A DNA stretch of 64,000 nt from Bradyrhizobium diazoefficiens (GTDB taxonomy: Bacteria; Pseudomonadota; Alphaproteobacteria; Rhizobiales; Xanthobacteraceae): assembly GCF_016616425.1 (NCBI RefSeq), contig NZ_CP067101.1:2914001-2978000 (forward strand), written 5' to 3'. This document shows, piece by piece, positions 53,002-62,016 of the stretch. The notes under the pieces were generated by a model. That model did no database searches. It saw only the letters and a list, made by a program, of their open reading frames with translations, and had not been told where the DNA came from. A program made the translations under genes and the position numbers. Every line of letters begins with the position of its first letter. Position 1 is the stretch's first letter.

Positions 53002-53913
53002 TTATCCCTTCGCGATCCGGCGGCAGTGCTCCCACGCCGCTTCAATCAGGTTCTCGCTGGCCTCCGGCGTGCGGAATGCCGAATGCGCCGACAGCGTCAC
53101 ATTCGGCAGCTTGGTCAATGGATGATCGCCTGGCAGCGGCTCGATGTTGAAGACGTCGAGGCCGGCATGGCGGATGTGGCCCGACTTCAGCGCGTCGATC
53201 ATGGCGGCCTCGTCGACAACGGCGGCGCGGGCGGTGTTGATGAGGATGACGCCACGCTTCATCTTTGCGATCTTCTCGCGGGTGATCATGCCCCGCGTCT
53301 CGTCGTTGAGCAGCAGATGCAGCGACACCACGTCGCTCCTGGCCAGCACCGTGTCGAGGTCGGTGAACTCGACGCCCGGATAGCTCTTCGGCGAGCGGTT
53401 CCAGGCGATCACCTTCATGCCGCTGCCCGACGCGATGCGCGCGACCTCCGCGGCGATGCCGCCGAAGCCGATCAGGCCGAGGGTCTTGCCGGTGAGCTGC
53501 ATGCCGTCCTCGCGCAGCCAATTGCCGGCGCGCATCTCGCGGTCCATCATCGCGATGACGCGGGCCGAGGCCCACATCAGCGCGATCGCGGATTCTGCGA
53601 CAGCGGTATCGCCGTAGCCTTTGATCAGATGTACGGAGATGCCGAACTGGCTAAGTTCCTCCGGGTTCATGTAGCTGCGCGCGCCGGTGCCGAGGAACAC
53701 GACGTGCTTCAGCCCAGCGCACTTCTTCGCCACGTCGGTCGGCAATGCGGTGTGGTCGACGATCGCGATCTCGGCGCCGTCGAGAATATCAGGATATTGC
53801 TCGGGCTTGATGTCGGGGTCCCTGTGGATCCGCACCTTGGGATCATCAGGCCTCGTTAGCCGCTCCATGATCGCGGCGAGGGTTTCATTGGCGTCGACGA
53901 AAACTCCGCGCAT
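53002..53913 (-). CDS. D-isomer-specific 2-hydroxyacid dehydrogenase
   Basis: 303-residue NAD(P)-dependent dehydrogenase. The Rossmann loop is TLGLIGFGGIAAEVARIA, the active-site arginine lies in LINTARAAVVDEAA, and the catalytic histidine in TLSAHSAFRTPEA. This family reduces 2-oxoacids such as hydroxypyruvate, glyoxylate or branched oxoacids. It is 12 bases after the M20 hydrolase gene and 11 before the Ldh2 gene, so both hydroxyacid enzymes belong to one operon. Confidence 0.92.
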   Translation of the reverse strand: MRGVFVDANETLAAIMERLTRPDDPKVRIHRDPDIKPEQYPDILDGAEIAIVDHTALPTDVAKKCAGLKHVVFLGTGARSYMNPEELSQFGISVHLIKGYGDTAVAESAIALMWASARVIAMMDREMRAGNWLREDGMQLTGKTLGLIGFGGIAAEVARIASGSGMKVIAWNRSPKSYPGVEFTDLDTVLARSDVVSLHLLLNDETRGMITREKIAKMKRGVILINTARAAVVDEAAMIDALKSGHIRHAGLDVFNIEPLPGDHPLTKLPNVTLSAHSAFRTPEASENLIEAAWEHCRRIAKG

Positions 53914-53925
53914 GGCTCTCTCCGG

Positions 53926-55176
53926 TCAGGACGCGACGCCGGCAATCGCCAGCACGGTATGCATGAGAACGTTGGTGCCTGCGGCGCAGTCGGGCTGTGT
54001 TGCGTCCTCCAGCTCGTTGTGGCTGATGCCGTCCTTGCAGGGGACGAATACCATCGCCGCGGGCATGACGGTGTTGAGGTTGCAGGCATCGTGGCCGGCG
54101 CCGGAGGTGATGCGGCGCGAGGAGTAGCCGAGCGTCTTCGCCGCATTCTCGACAGCCGCAACGAGCTTGGGATCGAAATGCGTTGGCGGCTTGCGCCAGA
54201 CCAGGTCGATCTTGACCTCGACCTTGCGGCGTGCGGCGATCGCGGCAATGGCGGCGCGTAAATCGCGATCGAGTGCCTCCATGATCGCGCCGTCCGCACT
54301 GCGGCAATCCATGGTGAAGGCGATCTCGCCGGGAATGACGTTGCGCGAGGGGTTTGCGATCACGGCCTCGCCGATGGTACCGACCGCGTTCGGCCCGTGT
54401 TTCGTGGCAATCGCCTCCATTGCCAGCACGATCTCCGACAGCGTTGCCAGCGCATCGCGCCGCAGCGGCATCGGCGTCGATCCGGCATGGCTCTCGAAGC
54501 CGGAAATCTTGCCGTCGTACCAGAGCACGCCCTGGCCGGAATCGACCACGCCGATGGTCTTGCCTTCGGCCTCAAGGATCGGGCCCTGCTCGATGTGCAG
54601 CTCGACGAAGCAGCCGAGCTTCTGGAAACCGACCGGCTTGTCGCCGCGATAGCCGATAGCGTCGAGCGCCTGGCCGACGGTCGTGCCCTCGGCGTCCTTG
54701 CGCGACAAAATGTCGTCGGTGGTGAAGTCGCCGACATAGGCGGCGGACGCCATCATTGCGGGTGCGAAGCGCGAGCCTTCCTCATTGGTCCAGTTGACGA
54801 TGCAGATCGGCGCTTCAGTCTCGATGCCGGCGTCGTTCAGCGTGCGGATCACTTCCAGCGCGCCGAGCGTCCCCAGGATGCCGTCATACTTGCCACCGGT
54901 CGGCTGGGTGTCGAGATGCGAGCCGAAGCCGACGGGCGGCTTCGACATGTCGCGGCCCTTGCGCAGGCCGAACTGAGAGCCGAGCGCGTCGACATGCACC
55001 TCGAGGCCGGCGTCTTCACAGGCCCTGCGGAACCAGTCGCGCACCTGCTTGTCTTCGTTGCTCAGCGTCAGCCGCCGCACGCCGCCCTTGGCCGTCGCGC
55101 CGAATTGCGCGGTCTCGTGAATGGAGCCCCAGAGGCGGGCGGAATCGATTTGCAGGTTGGTGGCGGCTCGGCTCAT
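53926..55176 (-). CDS. M20 family Zn-dependent amidohydrolase (allantoate/N-carbamoyl-amino acid hydrolase type)
   Basis: 416-residue hydrolase of the AllC/AmaB/HyuC group. Metal ligands are seen in GFGSHLDTQPTGGKYDG, WTNEEGSRFAP and LHIEQGPILE, and the dimer-arginine/His region in MDCRSADG and TSGAGHDACNL. These enzymes split N-carbamoyl or ureido groups from amino acids, or allantoate. ATG 55176 (MSRAATNLQIDSARLW) is chosen over the frame to 55269, which runs into the LysR gene. It lies 31 bases after lysR. Confidence 0.93.
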   Translation of the reverse strand: MSRAATNLQIDSARLWGSIHETAQFGATAKGGVRRLTLSNEDKQVRDWFRRACEDAGLEVHVDALGSQFGLRKGRDMSKPPVGFGSHLDTQPTGGKYDGILGTLGALEVIRTLNDAGIETEAPICIVNWTNEEGSRFAPAMMASAAYVGDFTTDDILSRKDAEGTTVGQALDAIGYRGDKPVGFQKLGCFVELHIEQGPILEAEGKTIGVVDSGQGVLWYDGKISGFESHAGSTPMPLRRDALATLSEIVLAMEAIATKHGPNAVGTIGEAVIANPSRNVIPGEIAFTMDCRSADGAIMEALDRDLRAAIAAIAARRKVEVKIDLVWRKPPTHFDPKLVAAVENAAKTLGYSSRRITSGAGHDACNLNTVMPAAMVFVPCKDGISHNELEDATQPDCAAGTNVLMHTVLAIAGVAS

Positions 55177-55207
55177 GCGTTCGTTCTCTCGATTGTCCGG
55201 CGCTTTT

Positions 55208-56125
55208 TCAATGACGCGCCAGCGCGGGCGCGTCAACCGCGAGGCTGCCCTGCGCAATCTGCCGTGCAAGCTCGGCCACGCGCTCCACGGCGACGACGTC
55301 GGGCGAGGCGAGCCAGCTCGCGGTGAAGGTCAGCGGCGCAATCGCGAGATCGGTGTCGAGCAACTGCAGCCGCCCGTCGGCGAGCTCGTTCTCGACGATG
55401 GCGTCGGGTATCACGGCGATGCCGAGCCCCTCGACCGCCATGTGGATGACGGTTGCGAGTGAGGCGGAGGCATGCAGGCGGATCGGCGGCAGCTCGGGCC
55501 GGTCGAACACCTCGCGCACGACTTCGTAGGGCCGCGTCTTGCGCGGGAAGGTGATGATCGGAAACCGTGCGAGCTCGGCGCGCGTCACACGGCCGTCGCC
55601 AAGCCCGAGCGAGGGGCTTGCGAGGAATCCGATCGGATAATCGGCGAGCACGCGATTGTGCACCCCGGAGGCGGACAGCGGCCCGACGACGAAAGCAAGC
55701 TCGATCTCCTGCGCGAGCAGGCGCCCGGTGAGGTTCGGCGTGATGTCGACATCGATCTCCAGCGACAGGTTGGGATAGACCTGGTTCACGCTCTTCACGA
55801 GGCGTGGCAGCCAGGTGTGCACGATGGTCTCGGCGACGCCGAGCCGCATCACCCCGCGCATCGCAGAAGCATCGCTGATCTCCGCCATCATCGCGGCGCG
55901 CAGGCCGATCAGCTTCTCGGCGTAGACCATCATCTGTCGGCCACTCGGGGTCGGTGAGGCCACGCGATGATCGCGGTTGAGGAGCTTCACGCCCATCTCG
56001 CGCTCGAGCTGGGCGATGCGCTGGGAGATTGCCGGCTGGGTCGTGTTGAGCCGTTGGGCGGCGCCTCGAAAGCTGCCGAGCTTCACAACCCAGAGGAAGG
56101 TCTCGATCGACCTGAAGTCCAGCAT
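55208..56125 (-). CDS. LysR family transcriptional regulator
   Basis: 305-residue LysR regulator: N-terminal helix-turn-helix (SFRGAAQRLNTTQPAISQRI) and a periplasmic-binding-protein-like effector domain. It is first in the operon with the M20 hydrolase and two dehydrogenases and divergent from the D-glutamate-cyclase-like gene and ABC importer. A perfect TCGATAA/TTATCGA dyad lies 17 bases before its start, fitting autoregulation and control of both sides. The effector is unknown. Confidence 0.94.
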   Translation of the reverse strand: MLDFRSIETFLWVVKLGSFRGAAQRLNTTQPAISQRIAQLEREMGVKLLNRDHRVASPTPSGRQMMVYAEKLIGLRAAMMAEISDASAMRGVMRLGVAETIVHTWLPRLVKSVNQVYPNLSLEIDVDITPNLTGRLLAQEIELAFVVGPLSASGVHNRVLADYPIGFLASPSLGLGDGRVTRAELARFPIITFPRKTRPYEVVREVFDRPELPPIRLHASASLATVIHMAVEGLGIAVIPDAIVENELADGRLQLLDTDLAIAPLTFTASWLASPDVVAVERVAELARQIAQGSLAVDAPALARH

Positions 56126-56142
56126 CGGACGGATTTCCCAAT

Positions 56143-56163
56143 CGATAAGCTATATTTATCGAG
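56143..56163. promoter_or_regulatory. LysR operator candidate in divergent promoter
   Basis: TCGATAA (56143-56149), seven bases, then TTATCGA (56157-56163): a perfect 7-bp inverted repeat with T-N11-A form, in an AT-rich island between lysR and the divergent gene. This is the usual shape of a LysR recognition site. Confidence 0.7.
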
Positions 56164-56244
56164 ATTGATTAGAAACGAAGATTAGACTTTATAGCACGCT
56201 TGGTATTGGCTTGTCTTTGTCGAGTTTATAGGCAGGTCGATCGG

Positions 56245-57060
56245 ATGACTGTTTTGGTGGCAGTGCAGCAAACTGAAACGCCCGACACGCTTCCGAGTCG
56301 CAAGGCCCGGCTCGCCTACCGCGAGGGGCTGGTCGCTTCCACCGCCGGCGTCGCGCCCGGCTTCGTCCAGGGCAATCTGGCGATCCTGCCCGCGGAATAT
56401 GCCAGCGCCTTTCACCGCTTCTGCCAGCTCAATCCGAAGCCGTGCCCCATCATCGGGATGTCCGACGTCGGCAGTCCGTACATCCCGGCGCTCGGCGCCG
56501 ATCTCGACATCCGCACCGACGTGCCGCGCTATCGCGTCTGGCGCGACGGCGAGGTCGTCGACGAGCCGACCGACGTGACTGGCTATTGGCGCGACGATCT
56601 CGTCACCTTCGTGCTCGGCTGCTCGTTCTCGTTCGAAGAGGCCCTGCTCGACGAGGGCATGCCGATCCGGCACATCGAGCGCAATGTGCGCGTGCCGATG
56701 TACCGCACCAACATCGCCTGTGGCGAGGCTGGACCGTTCGCCGGGCCCATGGTGGTGTCGATGCGTCCGTTCAAACCGGCGGACGCGATCCGCGCGGTGC
56801 AGATCACCTCGCGCTATCCCGCCGTGCACGGTGCACCCGTGCATCTCGGCCATCCGCATCTGATCGGCATCAAGGATATCGCCAAACCTGACTATGGCGA
56901 TCCGGTGCCGGTCGCCGACGACGAGATTCCGGTGTTCTGGGCCTGCGGCGTCACGCCGCAATCGGTGATCAATGCCGCGAAACTGCCGTTCGCCATCACG
57001 CATTCGCCCGGCCTGATGCTGGTGACGGATCTCAAGAACAGGACCATGGCCGTGATTTAA
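56245..57060 (+). CDS. D-glutamate cyclase family protein (DUF1445)
   Basis: 271-residue protein of the DUF1445/PSRT family, whose mammalian member (DGLUCY) converts D-glutamate to 5-oxo-D-proline. Family blocks are [50 protein letters not shown] and [12 protein letters not shown]. In bacteria it is often called a putative hydro-lyase, and the substrate is usually unknown. ATG 56245 is preferred over the open frame from 56200. It stands between the LysR operator and the ABC importer, so it probably acts on the imported compound or its product. Confidence 0.9.
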   Translation: MTVLVAVQQTETPDTLPSRKARLAYREGLVASTAGVAPGFVQGNLAILPAEYASAFHRFCQLNPKPCPIIGMSDVGSPYIPALGADLDIRTDVPRYRVWRDGEVVDEPTDVTGYWRDDLVTFVLGCSFSFEEALLDEGMPIRHIERNVRVPMYRTNIACGEAGPFAGPMVVSMRPFKPADAIRAVQITSRYPAVHGAPVHLGHPHLIGIKDIAKPDYGDPVPVADDEIPVFWACGVTPQSVINAAKLPFAITHSPGLMLVTDLKNRTMAVI

Positions 57061-57092
57061 GAGGCAGCTTTTGCTGCTTCTTCGGGCTTTAC
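57060..57092 (+). terminator. Weak hairpin between cyclase-like gene and importer genes
   Basis: GAGGCAGC-TTTT-GCTGCTTC (57061-57080, one G-T pair) followed by TTCGGGCTTT. It may reduce, but probably not stop, transcription into the binding-protein gene. Confidence 0.4.
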
Positions 57093-57149
57093 CGCATCCA
57101 TCAATCGCTTCATTCGATCAGCCGAAATTCAGTAACAGGAGACTTTGCC

Positions 57150-58394
57150 ATGACGATCACTCGCCGAGACGTGTTGTTGGGTGCTACCGCGACTGCGGCG
57201 CTGGTGCCGCTGGCGGCGCGCGGCCAGACTTCGGAAGTCGTGATCGGCGTCATCTATCCGTTCTCCGGCGGCAGCGCGCAGCAGGGCGTCGATGCGCAGA
57301 AGGCCTACGAGACCGCGCTCGAAGTCATCAACAAGAAGACCGATTTCGACCTGCCGCTGGCGAAGGGCGAAGGCCTGCCGGGTCTCGGCGGTGCGAAGGT
57401 CCGCCTCGTGTTTGCCGACCACCAGGCCGATCCGCAGAAGGGCCGCGCCGAAGCCGAGCGTCTGATCACGCAGGAGAAGGTCTGTGCCATCATCGGCACC
57501 TATCAGAGCGCGGTCGCCGTCACCGTCAGCCAGATCTGCGAGCGCTATCAGGTCCCGTTCGTCTCCGCCGACAATTCCTCGCCGAGCCTGCATCGCCGCG
57601 GGCTGAAGTACTATTTCCGCGCGGCACCGCACGACGAGATGTACTCGGCCGCCATGTTCGACTTCTTCGACGCCATGAAGAAGAAGGGCACCAAGATCGA
57701 GACGCTGTCGCTGTTCCACGAGGACACGATCTTCGGCACCGATTCCGGCAAGGCCCAGGCCAAGATCGCCGGCGAGCGCGGCTACAAGATCCTCACCGAC
57801 ATCAAGTACCGCGCCAACTCGCCCTCGCTCTCGGCCGAGGTGCAGCAGCTCAAGTCTGCGAACGCCGACGTGCTGATGCCCTCGAGCTACACCACCGACG
57901 GCATCCTGCTGGTCAAGACCATGGCCGAGCTCGGCTACAAGCCGAATGCGATCGTGGCGCAAGACGCCGGCTTCTCCGAGAAGGCGCTCTATGACGCGGT
58001 CGGCGACAAGCTCGAAGGCGTGATCTCGCGCGGCACCTTCTCGCTCGACCTTGCGCAGAAGCGCCCGATGGTCGGCAAGATCAACGACATGTTCAAAGCG
58101 CGCTCGGGCAAGGACCTCAACGACCTCACCTCGCGCCAGTTCATGGGCCTGATCATCCTCGCCGACGCCATCAGCCGCGCCAAGTCGACCGACGGCGAGA
58201 AGATCCGCGATGCGCTGGCGGCGACCGACATCCCCGGCGAGCAGACCATCATGCCCTGGAAGCGCGTCAAGTTCGACGAGATGGGTCAGAACAACGACGC
58301 AGACCCGGTGCTGCTACAGTACCGCGGCGGCAAGTTCGTCACCATGTTCCCGCCGCAGGCTGCGATTGCTGAAGCGACTTGGCCGATGAAGTAA
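57150..58394 (+). CDS. Branched-chain-type ABC transporter substrate-binding protein
   Basis: 414-residue periplasmic binding protein of the LivJ/AmiC group. The N-terminus MTITRRDVLLGATATAALVP looks like a twin-arginine-type or Sec signal with cleavage near ARGQ. The mature part has VVIGVIYPFSGGSAQQGVDA and the type-I fold pattern (AIIGTYQSAVAVTVSQICER). It captures amino acids, amides or aromatic acids; the ligand here is unknown. It lies upstream of livHMGF and behind the LysR-controlled promoter. Confidence 0.94.
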   Translation: MTITRRDVLLGATATAALVPLAARGQTSEVVIGVIYPFSGGSAQQGVDAQKAYETALEVINKKTDFDLPLAKGEGLPGLGGAKVRLVFADHQADPQKGRAEAERLITQEKVCAIIGTYQSAVAVTVSQICERYQVPFVSADNSSPSLHRRGLKYYFRAAPHDEMYSAAMFDFFDAMKKKGTKIETLSLFHEDTIFGTDSGKAQAKIAGERGYKILTDIKYRANSPSLSAEVQQLKSANADVLMPSSYTTDGILLVKTMAELGYKPNAIVAQDAGFSEKALYDAVGDKLEGVISRGTFSLDLAQKRPMVGKINDMFKARSGKDLNDLTSRQFMGLIILADAISRAKSTDGEKIRDALAATDIPGEQTIMPWKRVKFDEMGQNNDADPVLLQYRGGKFVTMFPPQAAIAEATWPMK

Positions 58395-58404
58395 AGACTG
58401 GGAA

Positions 58405-58525
58405 GCGGGAGCTCAGACGTAGCTCCCGCCCTCATCCTGAGGAGCGGGCGTAGCCCGCGTCTCGAAGGACGAGGGTGGGCCATCCTTCGAGACGCGCGCT
58501 AGTCGCGCGCTCCTCAGGATGAGGA
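58405..58525. repeat. Hairpin plus palindromic repeat, family C
   Basis: A perfect 9-bp hairpin GCGGGAGCT/AGCTCCCGC (58405-58413 with 58421-58429) follows the binding-protein gene. After it lies a larger inverted repeat with arms CCTCATCCTGAGGAGC and GCTCCTCAGGATGAGG, with inner arms TCTCGAAGGA and TCCTTCGAGA. Such elements are common between genes in Bradyrhizobium as I recall. Here they lie inside the importer operon and could lower permease expression relative to the binding protein. Confidence 0.75.
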
Positions 58526-58546
58526 TCTCTTTCGGGGGGACGACTT

Positions 58547-59425
58547 TTGACAGCCCAAGCCATTATCCAAAGTCTCGCCAGCGGCCTCCTCATGGGGCTG
58601 CTTTACGGACTGATCGCGGTCGGCCTCGCGCTGATCTTCGGCCTGATGGACGTCGTGAACTTCGCCCATGGCGAGTTCCTGATGATCGCGATGTATGTGA
58701 GCTTCTTCCTGTTCACGTTCTTCGCGATCGATCCCCTGCTGTCGGCGCCGCTGGTCGCTGCGGCGCTGTTCGTGCTCGGAGCGGTGGTCTATCTATTGGT
58801 CGTCCGCTTCGCCATGCGCGCCAAGGCCAACGCCGGCATGGTGCAGATCTTCTCCACCTTTGGCCTTGCCATCGTGATGCGCGGCCTGGCGCAATTCTTC
58901 TTCACGCCGGATTATCGCAGCATTCCGCAGTCATGGCTCGGCGGCAAGACCATCTCGGTTGCCGGCATCTTTCTGCCGGAGCCGCAACTGATCGGCGCGC
59001 TGGTCTCGATTCTCGCCTTCGGCGGCCTCTACTTCTTCATCCACCGCACCGATTTCGGCCGCGCGCTGGAAGCGACCCGTGAGGATCCCGGCGCGGTCGC
59101 CCTGGTCGGTATCGACAAGAACCGTGTGTTCGCGCTCGGCTGGGGCCTCGGCGCAGCACTGGTCGGTCTCGCCGGTGCGATCATGGCGGTGTTCTTCTAC
59201 ATCTATCCCGATGTCGGGGCGTCCTTTGCGCTGATCGCTTATGTCACGGTCGCGCTGGGCGGTTTCGGGAGCGTGTTCGGCGCCTTTGCCGGCGGCATCA
59301 TCGTCGGTCTCGTCGAAGCGGTCACCGCCTTGGTGCTGCCGCCGTCGCTGAAATCGGTCGGCATCTACGCCGTCTATTTGCTTGTCGTCTTCATCCGGCC
59401 GCGCGGCCTGTTCGGGTCGATGTGA
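58547..59425 (+). CDS. livH: Branched-chain-type ABC permease LivH
   Basis: 292-residue membrane permease with the LivH pattern GLLYGLIAVGLALIFGLMDV, VNFAHGEFLM and the ATPase-contact loop DFGRALEATREDPGAVALVG. It starts with TTG 58547, with GGGGGGA six bases upstream; no better ATG lies near. Its stop overlaps the livM start. It forms the channel together with LivM. Confidence 0.92.
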   Translation: MTAQAIIQSLASGLLMGLLYGLIAVGLALIFGLMDVVNFAHGEFLMIAMYVSFFLFTFFAIDPLLSAPLVAAALFVLGAVVYLLVVRFAMRAKANAGMVQIFSTFGLAIVMRGLAQFFFTPDYRSIPQSWLGGKTISVAGIFLPEPQLIGALVSILAFGGLYFFIHRTDFGRALEATREDPGAVALVGIDKNRVFALGWGLGAALVGLAGAIMAVFFYIYPDVGASFALIAYVTVALGGFGSVFGAFAGGIIVGLVEAVTALVLPPSLKSVGIYAVYLLVVFIRPRGLFGSM

Positions 59426-60420
59426 TGGACAAGACTTTTGCCGCGCGGCGCCGCCGCGACCTGATCGTCGCCGCGGTGCTGGCCGCATTGGCCGCGCTCG
59501 CGCCGCTGTTCGTCAAGGACGTCTACGTCCAGAACATCCTGATCCTGACCTTGATGTATGCGGCGCTGTCGCAGAGCTGGAACATCCTCTCCGGCTATTG
59601 TGGACAGATCTCGCTCGGCCACGCGCTCTATTTTGGCATCGGCGCCTACGCCACCGAGCTGCTGTTCACCAAGTTCGGCGTCCTGCCCTGGTTCGGCATG
59701 CTCGCCGGCGGCGCGATCGCAGCGATCATCGCGATGGGGCTCGGCTATCCCTTCTTCCGCCTGCGCGGCCATTACTTCGTGATCGCGACTATCGTCATCG
59801 CCGAGATCGGCCTGCTGCTGTTCCAGAACTGGGAATGGGCGGGGGCTGCGATGGGCATCACCATTCCGGTGCGTGGCGACAGCTGGCTGAAATTCCAGTT
59901 CATGCGCAGCAAGCTGCCGTACTTCTATTTCGCCCTGGTGCTCTGCGGCCTCGCCTGGTTCGTCACCTGGTGGCTGGAAGACTCGAAGTGGGGTTTTTGG
60001 TGGCGCGCGGTGAAGGACAATCCGGAGGCGGCCGAGAGCCTCGGCGTCGTCGTGTTCAATTCCAAAATGGGCGCGGCTGCCGTCTCCGCCTTCCTCGTTG
60101 CCATCGGCGGCGCCTTCTATGCGCAGTTCCTCGCCTATATCGACCCTGAAAGCGTGATGGGCTTCCAGTTCTCGCTGCTGATGGCGCTGCCGGCCGTGCT
60201 CGGCGGCATCGGCACCCTCTGGGGGCCAGTGCTGGGCGCGGCCATCCTGATCCCGATGACGGAGCTGACGCGTTCCTATATCGGCGGCTCGGGCCGCGGC
60301 GTCGACCTCATCGTCTACGGCACCTTGATCGTGCTGATCTCGCTCGCCCTGCCGCAGGGGCTGGTGAGTCTGTTCTCCCGCTCAAAGTCCAAGAACCAGG
60401 CAAAGGGAGCCACGCGATGA
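59425..60420 (+). CDS. livM: Branched-chain-type ABC permease LivM
   Basis: 331-residue membrane permease with the LivM signature LSQSWNILSGYCGQISLGHA and the contact loop KDNPEAAESLGVVVFNSK. ATG 59425 overlaps the livH stop; a GTG one codon earlier is also in frame. It ends with an ATGA overlap with livG, so all four transporter genes are coupled. Confidence 0.93.
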   Translation: MDKTFAARRRRDLIVAAVLAALAALAPLFVKDVYVQNILILTLMYAALSQSWNILSGYCGQISLGHALYFGIGAYATELLFTKFGVLPWFGMLAGGAIAAIIAMGLGYPFFRLRGHYFVIATIVIAEIGLLLFQNWEWAGAAMGITIPVRGDSWLKFQFMRSKLPYFYFALVLCGLAWFVTWWLEDSKWGFWWRAVKDNPEAAESLGVVVFNSKMGAAAVSAFLVAIGGAFYAQFLAYIDPESVMGFQFSLLMALPAVLGGIGTLWGPVLGAAILIPMTELTRSYIGGSGRGVDLIVYGTLIVLISLALPQGLVSLFSRSKSKNQAKGATR

Positions 60421-61148
60421 CCGCGCTCCTTGAAACCCGCGGCGTCTGGCAGCGGTTCGGCGGCCTCGTCGCCAACAGCGACGTCTCGATCTCGGTCGGG
60501 CGCGGGGAGATCGTCGGCCTGATCGGCCCGAACGGCGCCGGCAAATCGACGCTGTTCAATCTCATCGCCGGCGTGCTGCCGCCGACGCAGGGGTCGATCT
60601 GGTTCGACGGCGAGGACGTCACCCGCATGCCGGCGGCCGAGCGCTGCCAGCGCGGGGTGGGGCGCACCTTCCAGGTGGTCAAGAGCTTCGAGACCATGAC
60701 CGTCATCGACAACGTCATCGTCGGTGCGCTCGTGCGCAACACCGTGATGCGCGAAGCCCGTCGCAAGGCGCATGAAGTCCTGGAGTTCACCGGCCTTGCC
60801 GCGCGTGCCGACGTGCTCGCGAGCGACCTCGTGCCGGCCGAGAAGCGCCGCCTCGAGGTCGCGCGCGCGCTCGCGACCGAACCGAAGCTATTGCTGCTCG
60901 ACGAGGTCCTCACGGGCCTGACGCCGACCGAGGCACAGACGGGCGTGGCGCTGGTGCGCAAGGTGCGCGACACCGGCGTCACGGTCCTGATGGTCGAGCA
61001 CGTCATGGAAATCGTGATGCCGCTGGTCGACCGCGCCATCGTGCTCGATCTCGGCAAGGTGCTGGTCGATGGCAAGCCCGCTGACGTCGTTCGCGATCCC
61101 AAGGTAATCAGCGCATATCTGGGAGATCGTCATGCTCAGCGTGCGTGA
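60417..61148 (+). CDS. livG: Branched-chain-type ABC ATPase LivG
   Basis: 243-residue ATPase: Walker A GPNGAGKST, Q-loop GRTFQVVKSF, Walker B LLLLDEVLTGLTPTEA, and switch His in MVEHVMEIV. The signature loop reads DLVPAEKRRLEVARAL, in which the usual LSGG/LSYG is replaced by LVPA; the change is odd but the rest is normal. The gene overlaps livF by 17 bases. Confidence 0.92.
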   Translation: MTALLETRGVWQRFGGLVANSDVSISVGRGEIVGLIGPNGAGKSTLFNLIAGVLPPTQGSIWFDGEDVTRMPAAERCQRGVGRTFQVVKSFETMTVIDNVIVGALVRNTVMREARRKAHEVLEFTGLAARADVLASDLVPAEKRRLEVARALATEPKLLLLDEVLTGLTPTEAQTGVALVRKVRDTGVTVLMVEHVMEIVMPLVDRAIVLDLGKVLVDGKPADVVRDPKVISAYLGDRHAQRA

Positions 61149-61836
61149 AGTGACGACCGCCTATCAGGGCCTGGTCGCGATCTCCGCGGTCTCGATCGAG
61201 GTCCAGAAGGGCGAGATCGTCTGCGTCGCCGGTGCCAATGGCGCGGGCAAATCGACGCTGCTCAAGTCCATCGCCGGCGCCGAGCGCCCGCGCTCGGGCA
61301 CGGTGACGTTCGACGGCAAGCGCCTCGACGGCATGGCGCAGCATCACATCACCGCCACCGGCATCGCCTATGTGCCGGAGAACCGCCGTCTGTTCCCGCG
61401 CCTCTCGGTGCGCGACAATCTGCGTCTCGGCAGCTATCTGTATCGCGGCGAGGCGAACCGGGAGGAGCCGCTCGATCTCGTCTTCAACCTGTTCCCGCGT
61501 CTGTCCGAACGCCTCGAGCAGCGCGCCGAAACGCTCTCCGGTGGCGAGCAGCAGATGCTCGCGATTAGCCGCGCGCTGATGACGCGCCCGCGGCTTCTGA
61601 TGCTGGACGAGCCCTCGCAAGGCATCATGCCAAAGCTGGTCGACGAGATTTTCCAGGCGGTGAAGCGCATCCGCGACGCCGGCATGACCGTCCTGATCGT
61701 TGAGCAGCGTATGGCCGAATGCCTCGAGATCGCCGACCGCGCCTACATCCTGCAAACCGGCCGCGTGCTGATGCAGGGACCGGCCGCGGAGATCAGGGGC
61801 AATCCGGACGTGAGGAAGGCGTATCTGGGGCTGTAG
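61132..61836 (+). CDS. livF: Branched-chain-type ABC ATPase LivF
   Basis: 234-residue ATPase: Walker A GANGAGKST, signature TLSGGEQQMLAISRAL, Walker B LLMLDEPSQGIMPKLV and His replaced by Gln in IVEQRM, which is usual for LivF. It is the last gene of the importer and completes a full HMGF set. It ends before a palindromic repeat that separates it from the convergent otnC. Confidence 0.94.
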   Translation: MLSVREVTTAYQGLVAISAVSIEVQKGEIVCVAGANGAGKSTLLKSIAGAERPRSGTVTFDGKRLDGMAQHHITATGIAYVPENRRLFPRLSVRDNLRLGSYLYRGEANREEPLDLVFNLFPRLSERLEQRAETLSGGEQQMLAISRALMTRPRLLMLDEPSQGIMPKLVDEIFQAVKRIRDAGMTVLIVEQRMAECLEIADRAYILQTGRVLMQGPAAEIRGNPDVRKAYLGL

Positions 61837-61875
61837 GCGCGAGAGGTGCTGGGCAAGCTCGTGCAACGCACGCGG

Positions 61876-61979
61876 TGTCATCGCCCGACCTTGATCGGGC
61901 GATCCAGTACTCCGAGACGGCAGAGATATACAGAGAAGCTGCGGCGTACTGGATTTCCCGCCTTCGCGGGGAATGACAG
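61876..61979. repeat. Palindromic intergenic repeat, family D
   Basis: TGTCA at one end and TGACA at the other enclose a hairpin TCGCCCGA/TCGGGCGA (61881-61902), the arms GATCCAGTAC and GTACTGGAT, and a second hairpin CCCGC-CTT-CGCGGG. It lies between convergent livF and otnC and may end both transcripts. Nothing else is seen in 61837-62016. Confidence 0.75.
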
Positions 61980-62016
61980 CGGTGGGTGAGGCAGCGCTGG
62001 TGCACTCAGCACGAGC

